64,000 nt of DNA from Skermanella aerolata KACC 11604 (GCF_000936425.1 NZ_AVFK01000009.1:62001-126000); one strand, 5' to 3'. Positions 8,064-17,768 are shown, counted from the stretch's first letter. Notes: generated from the sequence alone by a model not told the origin. Numbers and translations: made by a program.

Positions 8064-8102
8064 TGGATCGTCCTCCCGGTTGGCTGGTTGTCGGTTGATT
8101 GT

Positions 8103-8131
8103 TTGACCATCATGCACGGTTCTGTTATAAA
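8103..8131 (+). promoter_or_regulatory. Near-consensus sigma70 promoter for the HxlR gene, implying a leaderless transcript
   Basis: TTGACC at 8103-8108 and TATAAA at 8126-8131 are separated by exactly 17 bases. Transcription would start near 8138, two bases before the ATG at 8140, and no ribosome-binding site precedes that ATG. The site lies in the 76-bp gap shared with the divergent VOC gene, so regulator binding here could control both directions. Confidence 0.65.
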
Positions 8132-8139
8132 AATGAACT

Positions 8140-8835
8140 ATGAAGTTAGAAAAAATAACTGAACCGTCGGAGACCCGGCAGCGCCGTACCTATGACGACG
8201 CCTGCGCCGCCGCACACGCGCTCGACCTCGTCGGGGAACGCTGGGCGCTGCTGGTGATGCGCGAGCTGATGATGGGGCCGAAGCGGTTCAGCGACCTGCG
8301 CGCCAGCCTTCCCGGCATCAGCGCCAATGTCCTGACCCAGCGGCTCGAAGGGCTGGAGACAGCCGGCGTCCTGACTAAGCGAAAGCTGCCGCCGCCCGCC
8401 TCCGCCCAGGTCTACGAACTGACGCCCTGGGGCTACGAGAGCGAGCCGATCTTCCAGGCGCTCGGCCGCTGGGCGGCGCGCTCGCCGTCCCATGACCCGA
8501 CCCTGCCCTTCAGCGCCGCGTCCCTGCTGCTGTCGCTCCGCACGATGCTCGACCCGATACGCGCGGCTGATATCGACGCCAGGATCGGGCTGATCCTCGG
8601 CGAGGAGACGTTCGTCGGCCATCTGGCCGGCGGCGAAATAGAGATCGCACGGGCGGACCCCGCCGGCGCCGACGTGATCTTCGAGGGAGAGCCGCGCGTC
8701 ATCGCCGGGGCGATCTATGGCGGCCAGCCGTTGGACGTTCTGGAAACCGCCAACGTGCTGCGGGTCTCCGGCGACCGGGAATTTGCCGAACGGTTCGTCA
8801 CCCTGTTTCCGCTGCCGCCGAAAGCCGGGACGTGA
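8140..8835 (+). CDS. HxlR family transcriptional regulator with C-terminal SCP2-like extension
   Basis: A 231-residue protein. Residues 20-115 are an HxlR winged helix: CAAAHALDLVGERWALLVMR, MGPKRFSDLRASLPGISANV, LTQRLEGLETAGVL and the wing ending YELTPWG. A cysteine at residue 24 or so lies at the usual redox/electrophile-sensing position just before helix 1. The second half (about 125-231) is a sterol-carrier-like alpha/beta domain with repeated acidic strands, seen in a subset of HxlR proteins and possibly ligand binding. Its gene is divergent from the VOC/DUF1428 trio, which it probably regulates. The stop is nine bases from the convergent SARP-type regulator gene. Confidence 0.87.
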   Translation: MKLEKITEPSETRQRRTYDDACAAAHALDLVGERWALLVMRELMMGPKRFSDLRASLPGISANVLTQRLEGLETAGVLTKRKLPPPASAQVYELTPWGYESEPIFQALGRWAARSPSHDPTLPFSAASLLLSLRTMLDPIRAADIDARIGLILGEETFVGHLAGGEIEIARADPAGADVIFEGEPRVIAGAIYGGQPLDVLETANVLRVSGDREFAERFVTLFPLPPKAGT

Positions 8836-8844
8836 CAAGGCCGC

Positions 8845-10851
8845 TCAGGGCGGGATGCCGATGCGGGGACCGGTCCGGCGGATGAGATCGGCCACCGATG
8901 GCCGCAGCGTGCGGAACGCCAGGAGGAAGTCGGCGCAGCGGTAGGAGGGGGTCGTCTGCCTGATCCTGTGGGCATAGGCCCGCGCTTCGTCCTGCCGGTC
9001 CGCCAGCGCGTCGCAGAAGGCGGCGATGGCGTGGATATGGACATGGGCGTTGGGGCGGCCGGCTGCCCGCTCGCCCCACACCGCCGCCTGAGCATATTCC
9101 CCCAGGTTGAGGCATGCCAGAGCCCGCACGCCCAGCATGCCGAACAGCAGCGGATCGATCGGGCTCAGCCTCTGCGCCAGATCGACGGCGCGGAGCGCCG
9201 TGGGGGTGTCGCCACCCTGTGCCTGGACGAAGGCGATCGTGTAGTGGCCGAGCGCGAAGTTAGGGTTGAAATCGACCGCGAGGTTAAGTTCCTCGACCGC
9301 GTCTTCCTGCCGCTTCAGAAGCCACAGCGCGCGTCCCAGGACCCAGTGAGCCGTCGGGTCCCGTTCGTCCAGGGCGACGCTTTGCTCGGCGAAGCGGTAG
9401 GCGCGGTCTGTTTCGACCGCATGGTCGGCGGTGCGGTGAAGGAAGGCGTCCTGGAAATGGGTGAACGACAGGCCGGCGTGCGCCCGAGCACAGAGCGGGT
9501 CGAGACCGACCGCCTGCTGGAAGAAACCGCGCGCCGTCTCGTTGTCGTCGCGGGTGAAGCGGAACATGTGCCAGAGGCCGCGATGGTAGGCTCCCCAGGC
9601 GTCGAGCGAGGCGGGCTGGCGCATCAGGGCGCGCCGGATCTCCGCCGTCTCGATCTCAGCCTCCAGCGAGGCGGCGACGCGTGCGGTCAATTCATCCTGG
9701 ATTGCGAAGACGTCGTCAAGCCTCCTGTCAAGCACGTCGCTCCAGACCACGGCCTCGGTCTCGGCCTCCACCAGTTCCACCGTCAGCCGAAGCCGCCCGT
9801 ATTGGGTGCGGACCGTGCCGGTCACCAGATAGCGGACGCCGAGCGTGCGTCCGATCGTGCGGGGATCGGCGGACGCATCCCTGAAGCGGAAGGACGAACC
9901 GTGGGAAATCACGAACAGCGAGCGCAGCCGCGCCAACCGCAGCAGGATGTCGTGAGCGAGAGCGTCGGCTAAGCCGCCACCCTCGGCCGGACCCTCCAGG
10001 ATACCGAAGGGCAACACGGCAAGCGACGGTCTGGCGGGCACCGCCCGCGTTTCCGGCTCCCGGACGTTGCCGACCATCGCAGCAGGGGGTACGGCACCGT
10101 CGCTGTTGCGGATGCGGCGCAAAAGAGCCTTGGTTTCCTCCTCCGGTTCCGCATCGAGGTGGCGGCGCACGGCTTCCGCACAGTTCCGGTACTGGCGGAG
10201 GGCGTCCGAGCGCCGCCCCGTGCTGATGTGGGCGCGCATCAAGGCGCGGTGCGCCTCCTCGCAGGCTGGATCGAAGGTCAGCCAGCGCTCGGCGGCCGAA
10301 CCGACGCCGCCCCAGTCGCCTTGCGCCTCGCACATTGCCGTCAGGCGGGAAAAGACGTTGGCGGCGATCCGGGCGAAGCGCGCTCGCTCTCCGGCAAGCC
10401 ACGTGTCGAAATCCTCCAGGCCAGCTTCCGCCTCAGGCAGCACCATGCCTGAGCACATCTCGGTGGCGGCGCGAAGGCTGCCGGGTGTAGCCTCGTGAGC
10501 CAGACGCTGGACCGTCAAGGCGTCCACGCATCCGGGTGGGAGCGCGAGCGCCACCGCCTCCCTGTCCGAATGGAGCAGGTCGCCCCCTGCCCGCTCACCA
10601 AGGCGGCGCAGTTCCAGCAGGCATTGACGCAGGGAGTGAAGTGCCTGCCGATCGCCGCCGTCGCCCCACAACAGGCCCGCCAATCGCTCGCGGGACACCG
10701 GCCGGGGAGCATTCAACGCAACGAAGGCCAGAAGCATCCGCGCCTTGCGGCTCGGCAATTCCAGCACCTGCCCGTCCGCGCGGGCAAGTTCGAAGCCGCC
10801 CAGCACGCGAAGCGTCGGTCCGTTCATCTCGCGCCGAAGAGAAGGGTGCAT
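8845..10851 (-). CDS. SARP/BTAD-type transcriptional regulator with TolB-N-like and TPR domains
   Basis: A 668-residue multidomain regulator. The N-terminal 100 residues are an OmpR-like winged helix (LRVLGGFELARADGQVLELP, then RKARMLLAFVAL and LAGLLW), followed by a bacterial transcriptional activation domain to about 250 (LMRAHISTGRRSDALRQYR). Residues about 285-400 resemble the TolB amino-terminal domain found in adenylate-cyclase-like regulators (SLAVLPFGIL, YLVTGTVRTQYGRLRLTVEL). The rest is TPR repeats, for example LDPLCARAHAGLSFTHF and VDFNPNFALGHYTIAFVQ. Start 10851 or 10827 (MNGPTLRVL). It is divergent from a methyltransferase gene, the most likely target. The signal sensed is unknown. 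Confidence 0.84.
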   Translation of the reverse strand: MHPSLRREMNGPTLRVLGGFELARADGQVLELPSRKARMLLAFVALNAPRPVSRERLAGLLWGDGGDRQALHSLRQCLLELRRLGERAGGDLLHSDREAVALALPPGCVDALTVQRLAHEATPGSLRAATEMCSGMVLPEAEAGLEDFDTWLAGERARFARIAANVFSRLTAMCEAQGDWGGVGSAAERWLTFDPACEEAHRALMRAHISTGRRSDALRQYRNCAEAVRRHLDAEPEEETKALLRRIRNSDGAVPPAAMVGNVREPETRAVPARPSLAVLPFGILEGPAEGGGLADALAHDILLRLARLRSLFVISHGSSFRFRDASADPRTIGRTLGVRYLVTGTVRTQYGRLRLTVELVEAETEAVVWSDVLDRRLDDVFAIQDELTARVAASLEAEIETAEIRRALMRQPASLDAWGAYHRGLWHMFRFTRDDNETARGFFQQAVGLDPLCARAHAGLSFTHFQDAFLHRTADHAVETDRAYRFAEQSVALDERDPTAHWVLGRALWLLKRQEDAVEELNLAVDFNPNFALGHYTIAFVQAQGGDTPTALRAVDLAQRLSPIDPLLFGMLGVRALACLNLGEYAQAAVWGERAAGRPNAHVHIHAIAAFCDALADRQDEARAYAHRIRQTTPSYRCADFLLAFRTLRPSVADLIRRTGPRIGIPP

Positions 10852-11044
10852 GGCACGCGGATCATAGCAGAGCCGGCGTCGGTTGTCAGACGCCCTTCGG
10901 CCTGAGGGAGGTAACTCCGAAAGAGAGGGACGGCGTTTTGACGCCCCAATGACGCGCCGACCGACACCGGGTTGACGGTCCCCGGCGATCCTCTGCGCCG
11001 GAAACCGGCAAGGACCGGATCTTTCTTCGAGCAAGGAGAACGTT

Positions 11045-11872
11045 ATGGACGACCAGATCAGCACTGCGCAGATCAGCACCATGCCTGCCATCCAGCCGCA
11101 CAACGAGCGCGCGGCATTGGTGTGGAGTTCGGGCGGGCGGGACTACGAGGAAATCATTCGCGGGGTCTATGACGGCATCGACACGACCGTCGCCCGGCTG
11201 AACCCCCATCCGGGCGAGCGCATCCTGGATGTCGCGACTGGCACCGGTATTACGGCGCGGGCCTGTGCCCGGCGCGGCGCGGATGTCACCGCGATGGACA
11301 TTGCCGCCGGCCTGCTCGATGCCGCGCGCGAACTATCCGGCAGCCTCGCCATCGACTACCGCTTGGGCGATGCGGAAGCACTGCCCGTAGCGGATGCCAG
11401 CTTCGATGCCGTGGTCTCGACGTTCGGTGTCATGTTCGTCAGCCGCCCGGAGGCGGCGGCGGCCGAACTCGCCCGCGTCTGCAAACCCGGCGGCAGGCTG
11501 GGCCTTGCCACCTGGACGCCCGACGGCACCATTGCCGAAATGTTCGGCGTGATGCGCCCGTACATGGCCGCACCGCCGGCGGTATCGCCGTTCGACTGGG
11601 GTCGCCGCGAACGGCTGGAGGCCTTGCTGGGCGAGGCGTTCGACCTGACGATCACGACGGAGACCAGCCACTATGTCGAGACCGGAGGCGAAGCGGCCTG
11701 GAACACCTTCGTCAACGGCTACGGTCCGACCCGCATGCTGGCCGCCAGCCTGGACGACGACCGGCGAGCGGCGCTGAAACGGGACTTCGTCGCCTTCCAC
11801 GAGCGGTTCCGCGAAGGTCAGGGCATCCATGTGCCGCGTACCTACGTGGTTACAACAGGCACCCGCCGATAG
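11045..11872 (+). CDS. Class I SAM-dependent methyltransferase
   Basis: A 275-residue protein with a Rossmann-type methyltransferase core: motif I ILDVATGTGITARACARRG at about 60-78, the acidic end of strand 2 (VTAMD), motif II/III DAEALPVADASFDAVVSTFG, and CKPGGRLGLATWTP. The N-terminal part (WSSGGRDYEEIIRGVYDGID) resembles UbiE-like small-molecule methyltransferases; the substrate is not identifiable. AAGGAGAACGTT directly precedes ATG 11045. The gene faces away from the SARP-type regulator across 193 bp, so it is a plausible regulated target. Confidence 0.88.
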   Translation: MDDQISTAQISTMPAIQPHNERAALVWSSGGRDYEEIIRGVYDGIDTTVARLNPHPGERILDVATGTGITARACARRGADVTAMDIAAGLLDAARELSGSLAIDYRLGDAEALPVADASFDAVVSTFGVMFVSRPEAAAAELARVCKPGGRLGLATWTPDGTIAEMFGVMRPYMAAPPAVSPFDWGRRERLEALLGEAFDLTITTETSHYVETGGEAAWNTFVNGYGPTRMLAASLDDDRRAALKRDFVAFHERFREGQGIHVPRTYVVTTGTRR

Positions 11873-12194
11873 TAGCCCAAGCTTGGGGAACGGAAAGCCA
11901 TCCGGCGCGGTTGAGCGGAGGGTCCGCTTGAAACCACCGGAGGCTTTCCATATCTGCGTCGATTTCCGTAGGCGCTAACGGGGATCGCGGATGTCCCATT
12001 ATCGCCGCTTCGGGAGGAAGTTTTACAGTGACGGGAGTCACTTTAGCCCCGCAATCCACACATGCGTCCTCGTCAAACGCCCCGCTGCTTGACCATTGGC
12101 ACTGGGCACCCCTACATTTCAGTAGACACCAGGGTGCCGCTTGCCGTCCATGACGGACAACAGGCCGCCGCACCAGTTATGATGATGAGGTAAC
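11873..12194. other. Intergenic region before trxA, no convincing gene
   Basis: No reading frame here has both a ribosome site and recognisable protein features. It holds a perfect short palindrome, AGTGAC-GGGA-GTCACT, at 12027-12042, which could be an operator, and a possible trxA promoter further down. A minus-strand open frame through most of it is of odd composition and looks spurious. Confidence 0.5.
12089..12117 (+). promoter_or_regulatory. Possible sigma70 promoter for trxA
   Basis: TTGACC at 12089-12094 and CTACAT at 12112-12117 with a 17-base spacer. The -10 is only partly consensus. It would give a leader of about 70 bases to the trxA ATG at 12195. Confidence 0.35.
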
Positions 12195-12515
12195 ATGAGC
12201 ACCACCAAGATCACCGACGCCAGCTTCGACGCAGACGTTCTCAAGGCGACTGGCCCGGTTCTGGTCGATTTCTGGGCTGAATGGTGCGGACCCTGCAAGC
12301 AGATCGCACCGGCCCTGGAAGACCTCGCCACCGAGTTCGGTGAGAAGGTCACCGTTGCGAAGCTGAACATCGACGAAAATCCCAAGATACCCGGCCAGTT
12401 CGGCGTGCGTGGCATTCCCACGCTGATGCTGTTCAAGGACGGCAAGGTCGCGGCCACCAAGATCGGCGCTCTGCCGAAGGGCGCGCTGTTTCAGTGGGTC
12501 GAATCGGTCCTGTAA
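12195..12515 (+). CDS. trxA: Thioredoxin
   Basis: A 106-residue protein of standard thioredoxin 1 length. It carries the redox motif WCGPCK with C31 and C34, the preceding LVDFWAEW strand, the cis-proline GIPTL and the C-terminal [16 protein letters not shown] helix. It reduces disulfides in cytoplasmic proteins such as ribonucleotide reductase and is recycled by thioredoxin reductase. AGG TAAC ATG provides a short-spaced ribosome site. It converges on folC with a 37-bp gap. The folC/trxA neighbourhood is common in Alphaproteobacteria. Confidence 0.97.
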   Translation: MSTTKITDASFDADVLKATGPVLVDFWAEWCGPCKQIAPALEDLATEFGEKVTVAKLNIDENPKIPGQFGVRGIPTLMLFKDGKVAATKIGALPKGALFQWVESVL

Positions 12516-12552
12516 GATCGGGACATAGTTGTCGCGCCATGGCCCGGAGGCA

Positions 12553-13887
12553 TCAGCCATTCCGGGCCAGGACGGCTCCCGCGAGATAAAGCGAGCCGCA
12601 GATCATCACGCGAGTCGGGCTTGGATCGCGCCGGATCAGGGCATCCAGCGCCGTATCCACGTTTTCCACCGCTTCGGCATCCTCGAATCCGACTGCCTGC
12701 GCGGCAGACGCCGCATTGTCCGGCGACAGCGACGCTTCCTCGCCGGGGATCGCGACGGCGCGTAACGTCGAGGCGAAGCCGCTCAGCGGGCGGAGGAAGT
12801 CCCTCGGCTCCTTGGTCGCCAGCATCCCGAAGATCAGCTTGAGCGGCAATCCATCGGCTTCGCGCCAACGCGCCGCCTGTGCGCCCAGCACTTCACCGGC
12901 GGAGTCGTTATGCCCGCCGTCCAGCCACAGATCCCAGCCCGGCGGCAGCCGGTCCACCAGCGGACCGCGCGTCAGCCGTTGCAGGCGGCCGGGCCAGCGG
13001 ACTTCGACCAACCCCTTGCGGACAGCTTCATCCGAAACCGCGATTCCCGGCAGATGGTCCAGGCAGGCCAGCGCCACACCCGCATTGACGATCTGGTGAG
13101 CGCCGGGCAGAGCCGGCAGCGGCAGGTCAACGTTCCGCAACGGGCTTTCGAAGCGAAAGCCCTCCCCGTTCGCAAACGAGCGCCATGCTTCGCCCGCTTC
13201 GAACAGCGGTGCTCCGATGGCGGCGGCGCGCTCTCGGAACGCTGCGGTCACTTCAGCCGACGACTGCGGCGCGACGACGGATGGAACGCCCAGCCGCATG
13301 ATGCCGGCCTTCTCTCCCGCGATCGCCGTCAGCGTCTCGCCTAGGAACTGCATATGGTCGTAAGAAATCCGCGTCAGGGCAGTGACGGCCGGGCGCTCGA
13401 TCACGTTGGTGCTGTCCAGCCGTCCGCCCAGCCCGGTTTCCAGTAAAACCACGTCGGCGGGCGTGCGCGAGAACGCCAGCAAGGCGGCAACGGTTGTGAT
13501 CTCGAAATATGTGATCGGCTCGCCCCGGTTCGCCTGCTCGCACTCCTCCAGGATTTCCGCCAGATAATCGTCGTCGATCAGATCTCCGGCTAAGCGGATG
13601 CGCTCGTGGAAGCGGACCAGATGGGGAGAAGTGTAGACGTGGACTCGCTTACCCGCCGCCTCCAGGAAGGCGCGCAGGAAGGCGATGGTCGATCCCTTGC
13701 CGTTGGTGCCCGCGACATGGACGACCGGCGGCAGCCTGGTGTGCGGGCTACCGACGGCTTCCAGCATCCGGAAGGTGCGGCCAAGGGAAAGATCGATGAC
13801 CTTGGGATGAAGGTGTTTCAGCCGGTCCAGGACCGGATCGGCACGGTCAGCGGTCGGGACGGTCGCCGGCAGGCTCAAGGGGTTCAC
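12553..13887 (-). CDS. folC: Bifunctional folylpolyglutamate synthase / dihydrofolate synthase
   Basis: A 444-residue Mur-ligase-family enzyme. The P-loop [11 protein letters not shown] is at about residues 57-67, followed by [26 protein letters not shown] and the C-terminal WLDGGHND and GSLYLAG segments. It adds L-glutamate to dihydropteroate and to reduced folates in the cytoplasm, using ATP. The start is a GTG at 13887 lying inside the 3' end of accD (41-bp overlap), so translation is probably coupled. It is the last gene of the trpB-trpA-accD-folC unit. Confidence 0.95.
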   Translation of the reverse strand: MNPLSLPATVPTADRADPVLDRLKHLHPKVIDLSLGRTFRMLEAVGSPHTRLPPVVHVAGTNGKGSTIAFLRAFLEAAGKRVHVYTSPHLVRFHERIRLAGDLIDDDYLAEILEECEQANRGEPITYFEITTVAALLAFSRTPADVVLLETGLGGRLDSTNVIERPAVTALTRISYDHMQFLGETLTAIAGEKAGIMRLGVPSVVAPQSSAEVTAAFRERAAAIGAPLFEAGEAWRSFANGEGFRFESPLRNVDLPLPALPGAHQIVNAGVALACLDHLPGIAVSDEAVRKGLVEVRWPGRLQRLTRGPLVDRLPPGWDLWLDGGHNDSAGEVLGAQAARWREADGLPLKLIFGMLATKEPRDFLRPLSGFASTLRAVAIPGEEASLSPDNAASAAQAVGFEDAEAVENVDTALDALIRRDPSPTRVMICGSLYLAGAVLARNG

Positions 13888-14863
13888 CGCTTTGTGTCTG
13901 TGCGGAAGTCGGGGTGACAGTCTCGTCCGCGTCCGGATCGATCAGGTCGGCCTCGGACGGCGGCGTCACGGTTTCCGGCTCGGCGGTCGGAAGAGTCACG
14001 ATCTCGGCGGACGGGTTCGGCCGGCCCAGCAGGTCGAGAACCCGGATCAGGGTGGCGCGCAGGTCCTTGCGGTGGATGACCATGTCCACCATGCCGTGCT
14101 CCATCAGGTATTCGGAGCGCTGGAAGCCTTCCGGCAGGGTCTCGCGGATGGTGTCCTCGATCACGCGGGCGCCGGCGAAGCCGATCTGAGCACCCTTCTC
14201 CGCGATATGCAGGTCGCCCAGCATCGCGAAGGACGCCGTGACTCCCCCCGTGGTCGGGTCGGTCAGGACGACGATGTAGGGCAACCCAGCTTCCTTGACC
14301 ATCTGCACGGCGATCGTGCTGCGCGGCATCTGCATCAGCGACAGGATGCCTTCCTGCATGCGGGCGCCGCCGGAAGACGGCACCACGATCAGCGGCGCTT
14401 CCTGAAGCACGGCCAGTCGGGCTGCGGCCAGCAGCCCCTCTCCCACCGCGATGCCCATGGAACCGCCCATGAAGCCGAAGTCGAACGCGGCGATGACGGT
14501 CTGCATGCCGCCCATCTTGCCGTGGGCGACGCGGATCGCATCGTTCTTGCCGGTCTTGGTCTGAGCTTCCTTCAGGCGATCGCTGTAGCGCTTCTGGTCA
14601 CGGAACTTCAGCGGATCGACCGGCACCTTGGGCAGTTCGATGACCTGGAACTCGTCCTCGTCGAACAGCATCTTCAGCCGGCTTTCGGCATCAAGGCGCA
14701 TATGGAAGCCGCAGTGCTGGCAAACGCGCAGGTTGTCTTCCATGTCGCGGTGGAAGATCATCGCCTCGCAATTGGGGCACTTATGCCAAAGATTGTCCGG
14801 CACTTCCTTCTTGGTGTAGAGGGCGCGGATCTTGGGCCGGACAAAATTGGTGAGCCAGTTCAT
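13847..14863 (-). CDS. accD: Acetyl-CoA carboxylase carboxyltransferase subunit beta
   Basis: A 338-residue subunit of the carboxyltransferase that makes malonyl-CoA for fatty acid synthesis, acting with AccA. An N-terminal zinc ribbon (CPNC at about 29-32 and CQHC at about 48-51) precedes the crotonase-like core with [25 protein letters not shown] and [11 protein letters not shown]. Beyond about residue 290 there is a family-atypical acidic, Pro/Thr-rich tail of about 45 residues whose coding region overlaps folC. The zinc ribbon may also bind its own mRNA, as shown for E. coli AccD. It follows trpA by 29 bp. Confidence 0.97.
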   Translation of the reverse strand: MNWLTNFVRPKIRALYTKKEVPDNLWHKCPNCEAMIFHRDMEDNLRVCQHCGFHMRLDAESRLKMLFDEDEFQVIELPKVPVDPLKFRDQKRYSDRLKEAQTKTGKNDAIRVAHGKMGGMQTVIAAFDFGFMGGSMGIAVGEGLLAAARLAVLQEAPLIVVPSSGGARMQEGILSLMQMPRSTIAVQMVKEAGLPYIVVLTDPTTGGVTASFAMLGDLHIAEKGAQIGFAGARVIEDTIRETLPEGFQRSEYLMEHGMVDMVIHRKDLRATLIRVLDLLGRPNPSAEIVTLPTAEPETVTPPSEADLIDPDADETVTPTSAQTQSGEPLEPAGDRPDR

Positions 14864-14892
14864 GGGGGCGGGTCTTCGTCGATGTCTTGAGT

Positions 14893-15789
14893 TCAGCCGC
14901 GCGCGGCGCGCACGCCGTCGGCCAGGGTGCGCACGAAGGCCAGCACGTCGTCAACCAACCCAGCGCTGGCCAAGCCATTTTCGTCCAGGTTGGCGGCGAT
15001 GCGGTTGACGATGGCGGAGCCGACCACGGCGGCATCGGCCAGACGCGCCACCGCTGCGGCGGCATCCGGAGTCGTGATGCCGAAGCCGACGGCGACCGGC
15101 AGATCGGTATGCCGGCGAAGCCGCTCGACCGCGAAGCTGATCGCGTCCTCGGTCGCGGAGCCTGCCCCGGTGATGCCGGCGACGGAGACGTAATAGACGA
15201 AGCCGCTGGTGTTCTGAAGCACCGTCGGCATGCGCTTGTCGTCGGTCGTCGGCGTCGCCAGCCGGATGAAGTTGACGCCGGCGTTCAGCGCCGGGACGCA
15301 CAGCTCGACATCCTCTTCCGGCGGCAGATCGACCACGATCAGCCCATCGACCCCGGCAGCCTTGGCGTCGGTCAGGAACCGCTCGACGCCGTAGGAATAG
15401 ATCGGGTTGTAATAGCCCATCAGGATGACCGGGGTCGTGGCGTCGGTCGCCCGGAATTCCTGGACGAGCTGGATCGTCCGGCGCAGCGACATGCCCGATT
15501 TCAGCGCCCGCAGCGACGATGCCTGGATCGACGGGCCGTCGGCCATCGGATCGGTAAACGGCATGCCGATCTCGATCACGTCGGCGCCGGCAGCCGGCAG
15601 GCCTTGGATCAGCTTCAGCGAGGTCGCGTAGTCGGGATCGCCAGCGGAGACGAAGGTCACCAGACCGCCCCGCCCTTCCTGCTTCAGCGCACCGAACTTG
15701 GCGGCCAACCGGCCGCTGTCGGCGGCGCGGGCGGCCTGCCCGGCTTCAAAACCTTCGTGGACCCCGGACTGAACGGCGGCTGCACTCAT
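14893..15789 (-). CDS. trpA: Tryptophan synthase alpha subunit
   Basis: A 298-residue TIM barrel that cleaves indole-3-glycerol phosphate and passes indole to TrpB. The catalytic acids lie in [17 protein letters not shown] (Glu and Asp of that segment); [24 protein letters not shown], and the phosphate loops [12 protein letters not shown] and [12 protein letters not shown] are all present. The N-terminus carries about 25 extra residues compared with E. coli TrpA. The ATG overlaps the trpB stop as ATGA (15786-15789), the usual coupling for equal subunit amounts. Confidence 0.97.
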   Translation of the reverse strand: MSAAAVQSGVHEGFEAGQAARAADSGRLAAKFGALKQEGRGGLVTFVSAGDPDYATSLKLIQGLPAAGADVIEIGMPFTDPMADGPSIQASSLRALKSGMSLRRTIQLVQEFRATDATTPVILMGYYNPIYSYGVERFLTDAKAAGVDGLIVVDLPPEEDVELCVPALNAGVNFIRLATPTTDDKRMPTVLQNTSGFVYYVSVAGITGAGSATEDAISFAVERLRRHTDLPVAVGFGITTPDAAAAVARLADAAVVGSAIVNRIAANLDENGLASAGLVDDVLAFVRTLADGVRAARG

Positions 15790-17012
15790 ATTTGCACTCC
15801 AAGGGCTTCCGCCACGGTGAAGATGTCCTTGTCGCCACGGCCGCACAGGTTCATGACCAGCAGGTGGTCCTTGGGCAGGCTCGGCGCGATCCGGATGACG
15901 CCGGCCAGCGCGTGCGCCGGTTCCAGCGCCGGGATGATGCCCTCCATCCGGGAGCACATCTGGAAGGCGTCCAGGGCCTCGTTGTCGGTGGCGGAGATGT
16001 ATTCGACCCGGCCGACATCGTGCAGCCAGGAGTGCTCCGGCCCGATGCCGGGATAGTCCAGCCCGGCGGAGATCGAGTGACCCTCGGTGATCTGGCCGTC
16101 GTCGTCCTGGAGCAGATAGGTCCGGTTGCCGTGGAGCACGCCGGGCCGTCCGCCGGTCAGGGACGCCGCATGGGCGCCGGTCTCGATGCCGTGCCCTGCC
16201 GCTTCCACCGCGACCATCTTGACGGAGGGTTCGTCCAGGAACGGGTAGAACAGGCCGATTGCGTTGGAGCCGCCGCCGATGCAGGCGACGAGGCTGTCGG
16301 GCAGACGCCCTTCCGCCGCGATCATCTGCTCCCGCACTTCCTCGCCGATCACGGACTGAAAGTCGCGGACCATGGCGGGATAGGGGTGCGGGCCGGCGGC
16401 CGTGCCGATGATGTAGAAGGTGTCCTCGACATTGGTCACCCAGTCGCGCAACGCCTCGTTCATGGCGTCCTTGAGGGTGCGCGAGCCGGACTTGACCGGC
16501 TTGACCTCGGCGCCCAGCAACTTCATGCGGAAGACGTTGGGCTTCTGCCGCTCGATGTCGGTCTCGCCCATGTAGATCGTGCAGGGCAGGTCGAACAGCG
16601 CGCAGACGGTCGCGGTGGCGACGCCGTGCTGGCCGGCCCCCGTCTCCGCGATGATGCGGCGCTTGCCCATCCGTCGGGCCAGCAGGATCTGGCCGATGCA
16701 GTTGTTGATCTTGTGGGCGCCGGTGTGGTTCAGCTCGTCCCGCTTGAAGTAGATCTTGGCGCCGCCGAGGTTCGCCGTCAGCCGTTCCGCGTGGTAGAGC
16801 GGACTGGGCCGGCCGACGTAATGCGTCAGGTAGTGGCGCAGTTCGGCCTTGAAGGCGGGATCGACCTTGGCGGCGTTGTACGCCTGCTCGACCTCAAGGA
16901 TGAGCGGCATCAGCGTCTCGGCGACGAAACGTCCGCCATAGATGCCGAAGTGCCCCTGCTCGTCGGGACCCGAGCGGTAGGTATTGAGCTGCTGCATGAT
17001 GCTCTGCGGCAT
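15786..17012 (-). CDS. trpB: Tryptophan synthase beta subunit
   Basis: A 408-residue PLP enzyme condensing indole with serine. The PLP lysine lies in HTGAHKINN, the substrate glutamate in ETGAGQHG, and the phosphate-binding GGGSNA and C-terminal CGRGDKD are conserved. ATG 17012 gives [10 protein letters not shown]; a GTG at 17048 could add twelve residues and neither has a strong ribosome site. It begins the trpB-trpA-accD-folC series. trpF, which usually precedes trpB in this order, is absent; the upstream neighbour is a divergent Hsp20 gene. Confidence 0.96.
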   Translation of the reverse strand: MPQSIMQQLNTYRSGPDEQGHFGIYGGRFVAETLMPLILEVEQAYNAAKVDPAFKAELRHYLTHYVGRPSPLYHAERLTANLGGAKIYFKRDELNHTGAHKINNCIGQILLARRMGKRRIIAETGAGQHGVATATVCALFDLPCTIYMGETDIERQKPNVFRMKLLGAEVKPVKSGSRTLKDAMNEALRDWVTNVEDTFYIIGTAAGPHPYPAMVRDFQSVIGEEVREQMIAAEGRLPDSLVACIGGGSNAIGLFYPFLDEPSVKMVAVEAAGHGIETGAHAASLTGGRPGVLHGNRTYLLQDDDGQITEGHSISAGLDYPGIGPEHSWLHDVGRVEYISATDNEALDAFQMCSRMEGIIPALEPAHALAGVIRIAPSLPKDHLLVMNLCGRGDKDIFTVAEALGVQI

Positions 17013-17146
17013 ATCGCCGGGTGCCCTGTTCGTGGTCGGAGATGTCACTGTGCCAACTCTCGTGCCTTCCGGAAGGGGCCAACATAGCGGCCGGTGAGTC
17101 GATTTTAAAGGACGATACGCATGAAATCCCGTCGATGCAGGGCAGC

Positions 17147-17175
17147 CTTGCCCTTGGGCGCCGGATTTCCCACAT
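17147..17175 (+). promoter_or_regulatory. Candidate RpoH (sigma32-like) promoter for the Hsp20 operon
   Basis: CTTGCCC at 17147-17153 and CCCACAT at 17169-17175, spaced 15 bases, resemble the sigma32 pattern CTTGAAA/CCCATnT. Transcription would begin near 17183 and leave a leader of about 95 bases before the GTG at 17280. The match is partial and rests partly on the heat-shock identity of the downstream gene. Confidence 0.4.
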
Positions 17176-17234
17176 ATGGGCATGGCGGCGCCGGAAGGGG
17201 CCGCCGCCACGGGCGCCGGGTTCGGGCCCATGTC

Positions 17235-17266
17235 GCTACTCGCCCAGACTGCTACTCGCTCAGTGG
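17235..17266 (+). repeat. Tandem 16-base repeat in the Hsp20 leader
   Basis: GCTACTCGCCCAGACT and GCTACTCGCTCAGTGG stand head to tail and share 12 of 16 bases, ending against the GGAGGAGG ribosome site (17265-17272). ACTG and CAGT around the second copy can pair. It could form a structure over the ribosome site, but no clear thermometer fold could be assigned by eye. Confidence 0.5.
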
Positions 17267-17279
17267 AGGAGGATGCCGC

Positions 17280-17753
17280 GTGACCACGAGATTGTCTTTG
17301 TTCAATAGCCCGCTACTTTTAGGCTTCGATCAGTTCGAGCGCACACTCGACCGGATCTCGAAGAACTCGGCCGAAGGGTACCCGCCGTACAATATCGAAC
17401 AGATAGGGGAAGATGGTCTGCGGATCACACTTGCGGTAGCCGGCTTCACGATGGATGATCTGACGGTGCAGACCGAAGACAACCAGCTGGTGATCCGTGG
17501 CCGCCAAGTCGACGACAAGACCAGGATATATTTGCATCGCGGTATCGCCGCCCGTCAGTTCCAGCGCAGCTTCGTTCTGGCGGAAGGGATCGAAGTGGTC
17601 GGAGCGACGTTGGATAATGGATTGCTCCACGTGGACCTGAAGCGCCCGATCCCGGAGCCGAAGGTGCGCACCATCGCAATCCAGCAGCCGGCAGGCGGCC
17701 CGGATGGGGCTGACGCCCGCACGATCGACGTAACGCCGGAGATCGGCGGCTGA
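17280..17753 (+). CDS. Small heat-shock protein, Hsp20/alpha-crystallin family (IbpA-like)
   Basis: A 157-residue protein of the class A small heat shock type: N-terminal [20 protein letters not shown], then [23 protein letters not shown] starting the alpha-crystallin domain, [18 protein letters not shown] and the GLLHVDL strand. It would hold unfolding proteins for refolding by DnaK. The GTG start at 17280 follows GGAGGAGG by seven bases. The C-terminal extension lacks a clear IxI but has VRTIAIQ. It leads a DUF1150 gene 96 bp downstream, the usual alphaproteobacterial pairing. Confidence 0.93.
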   Translation: MTTRLSLFNSPLLLGFDQFERTLDRISKNSAEGYPPYNIEQIGEDGLRITLAVAGFTMDDLTVQTEDNQLVIRGRQVDDKTRIYLHRGIAARQFQRSFVLAEGIEVVGATLDNGLLHVDLKRPIPEPKVRTIAIQQPAGGPDGADARTIDVTPEIGG

Positions 17754-17768
17754 TGCCGGCGGATTTCC

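Noticed and set aside
11850-12173. A 107-codon minus-strand frame downstream of the methyltransferase
   Set aside because: Composition is erratic, there is no ribosome site or known motif, and it overlaps the end of the methyltransferase gene.
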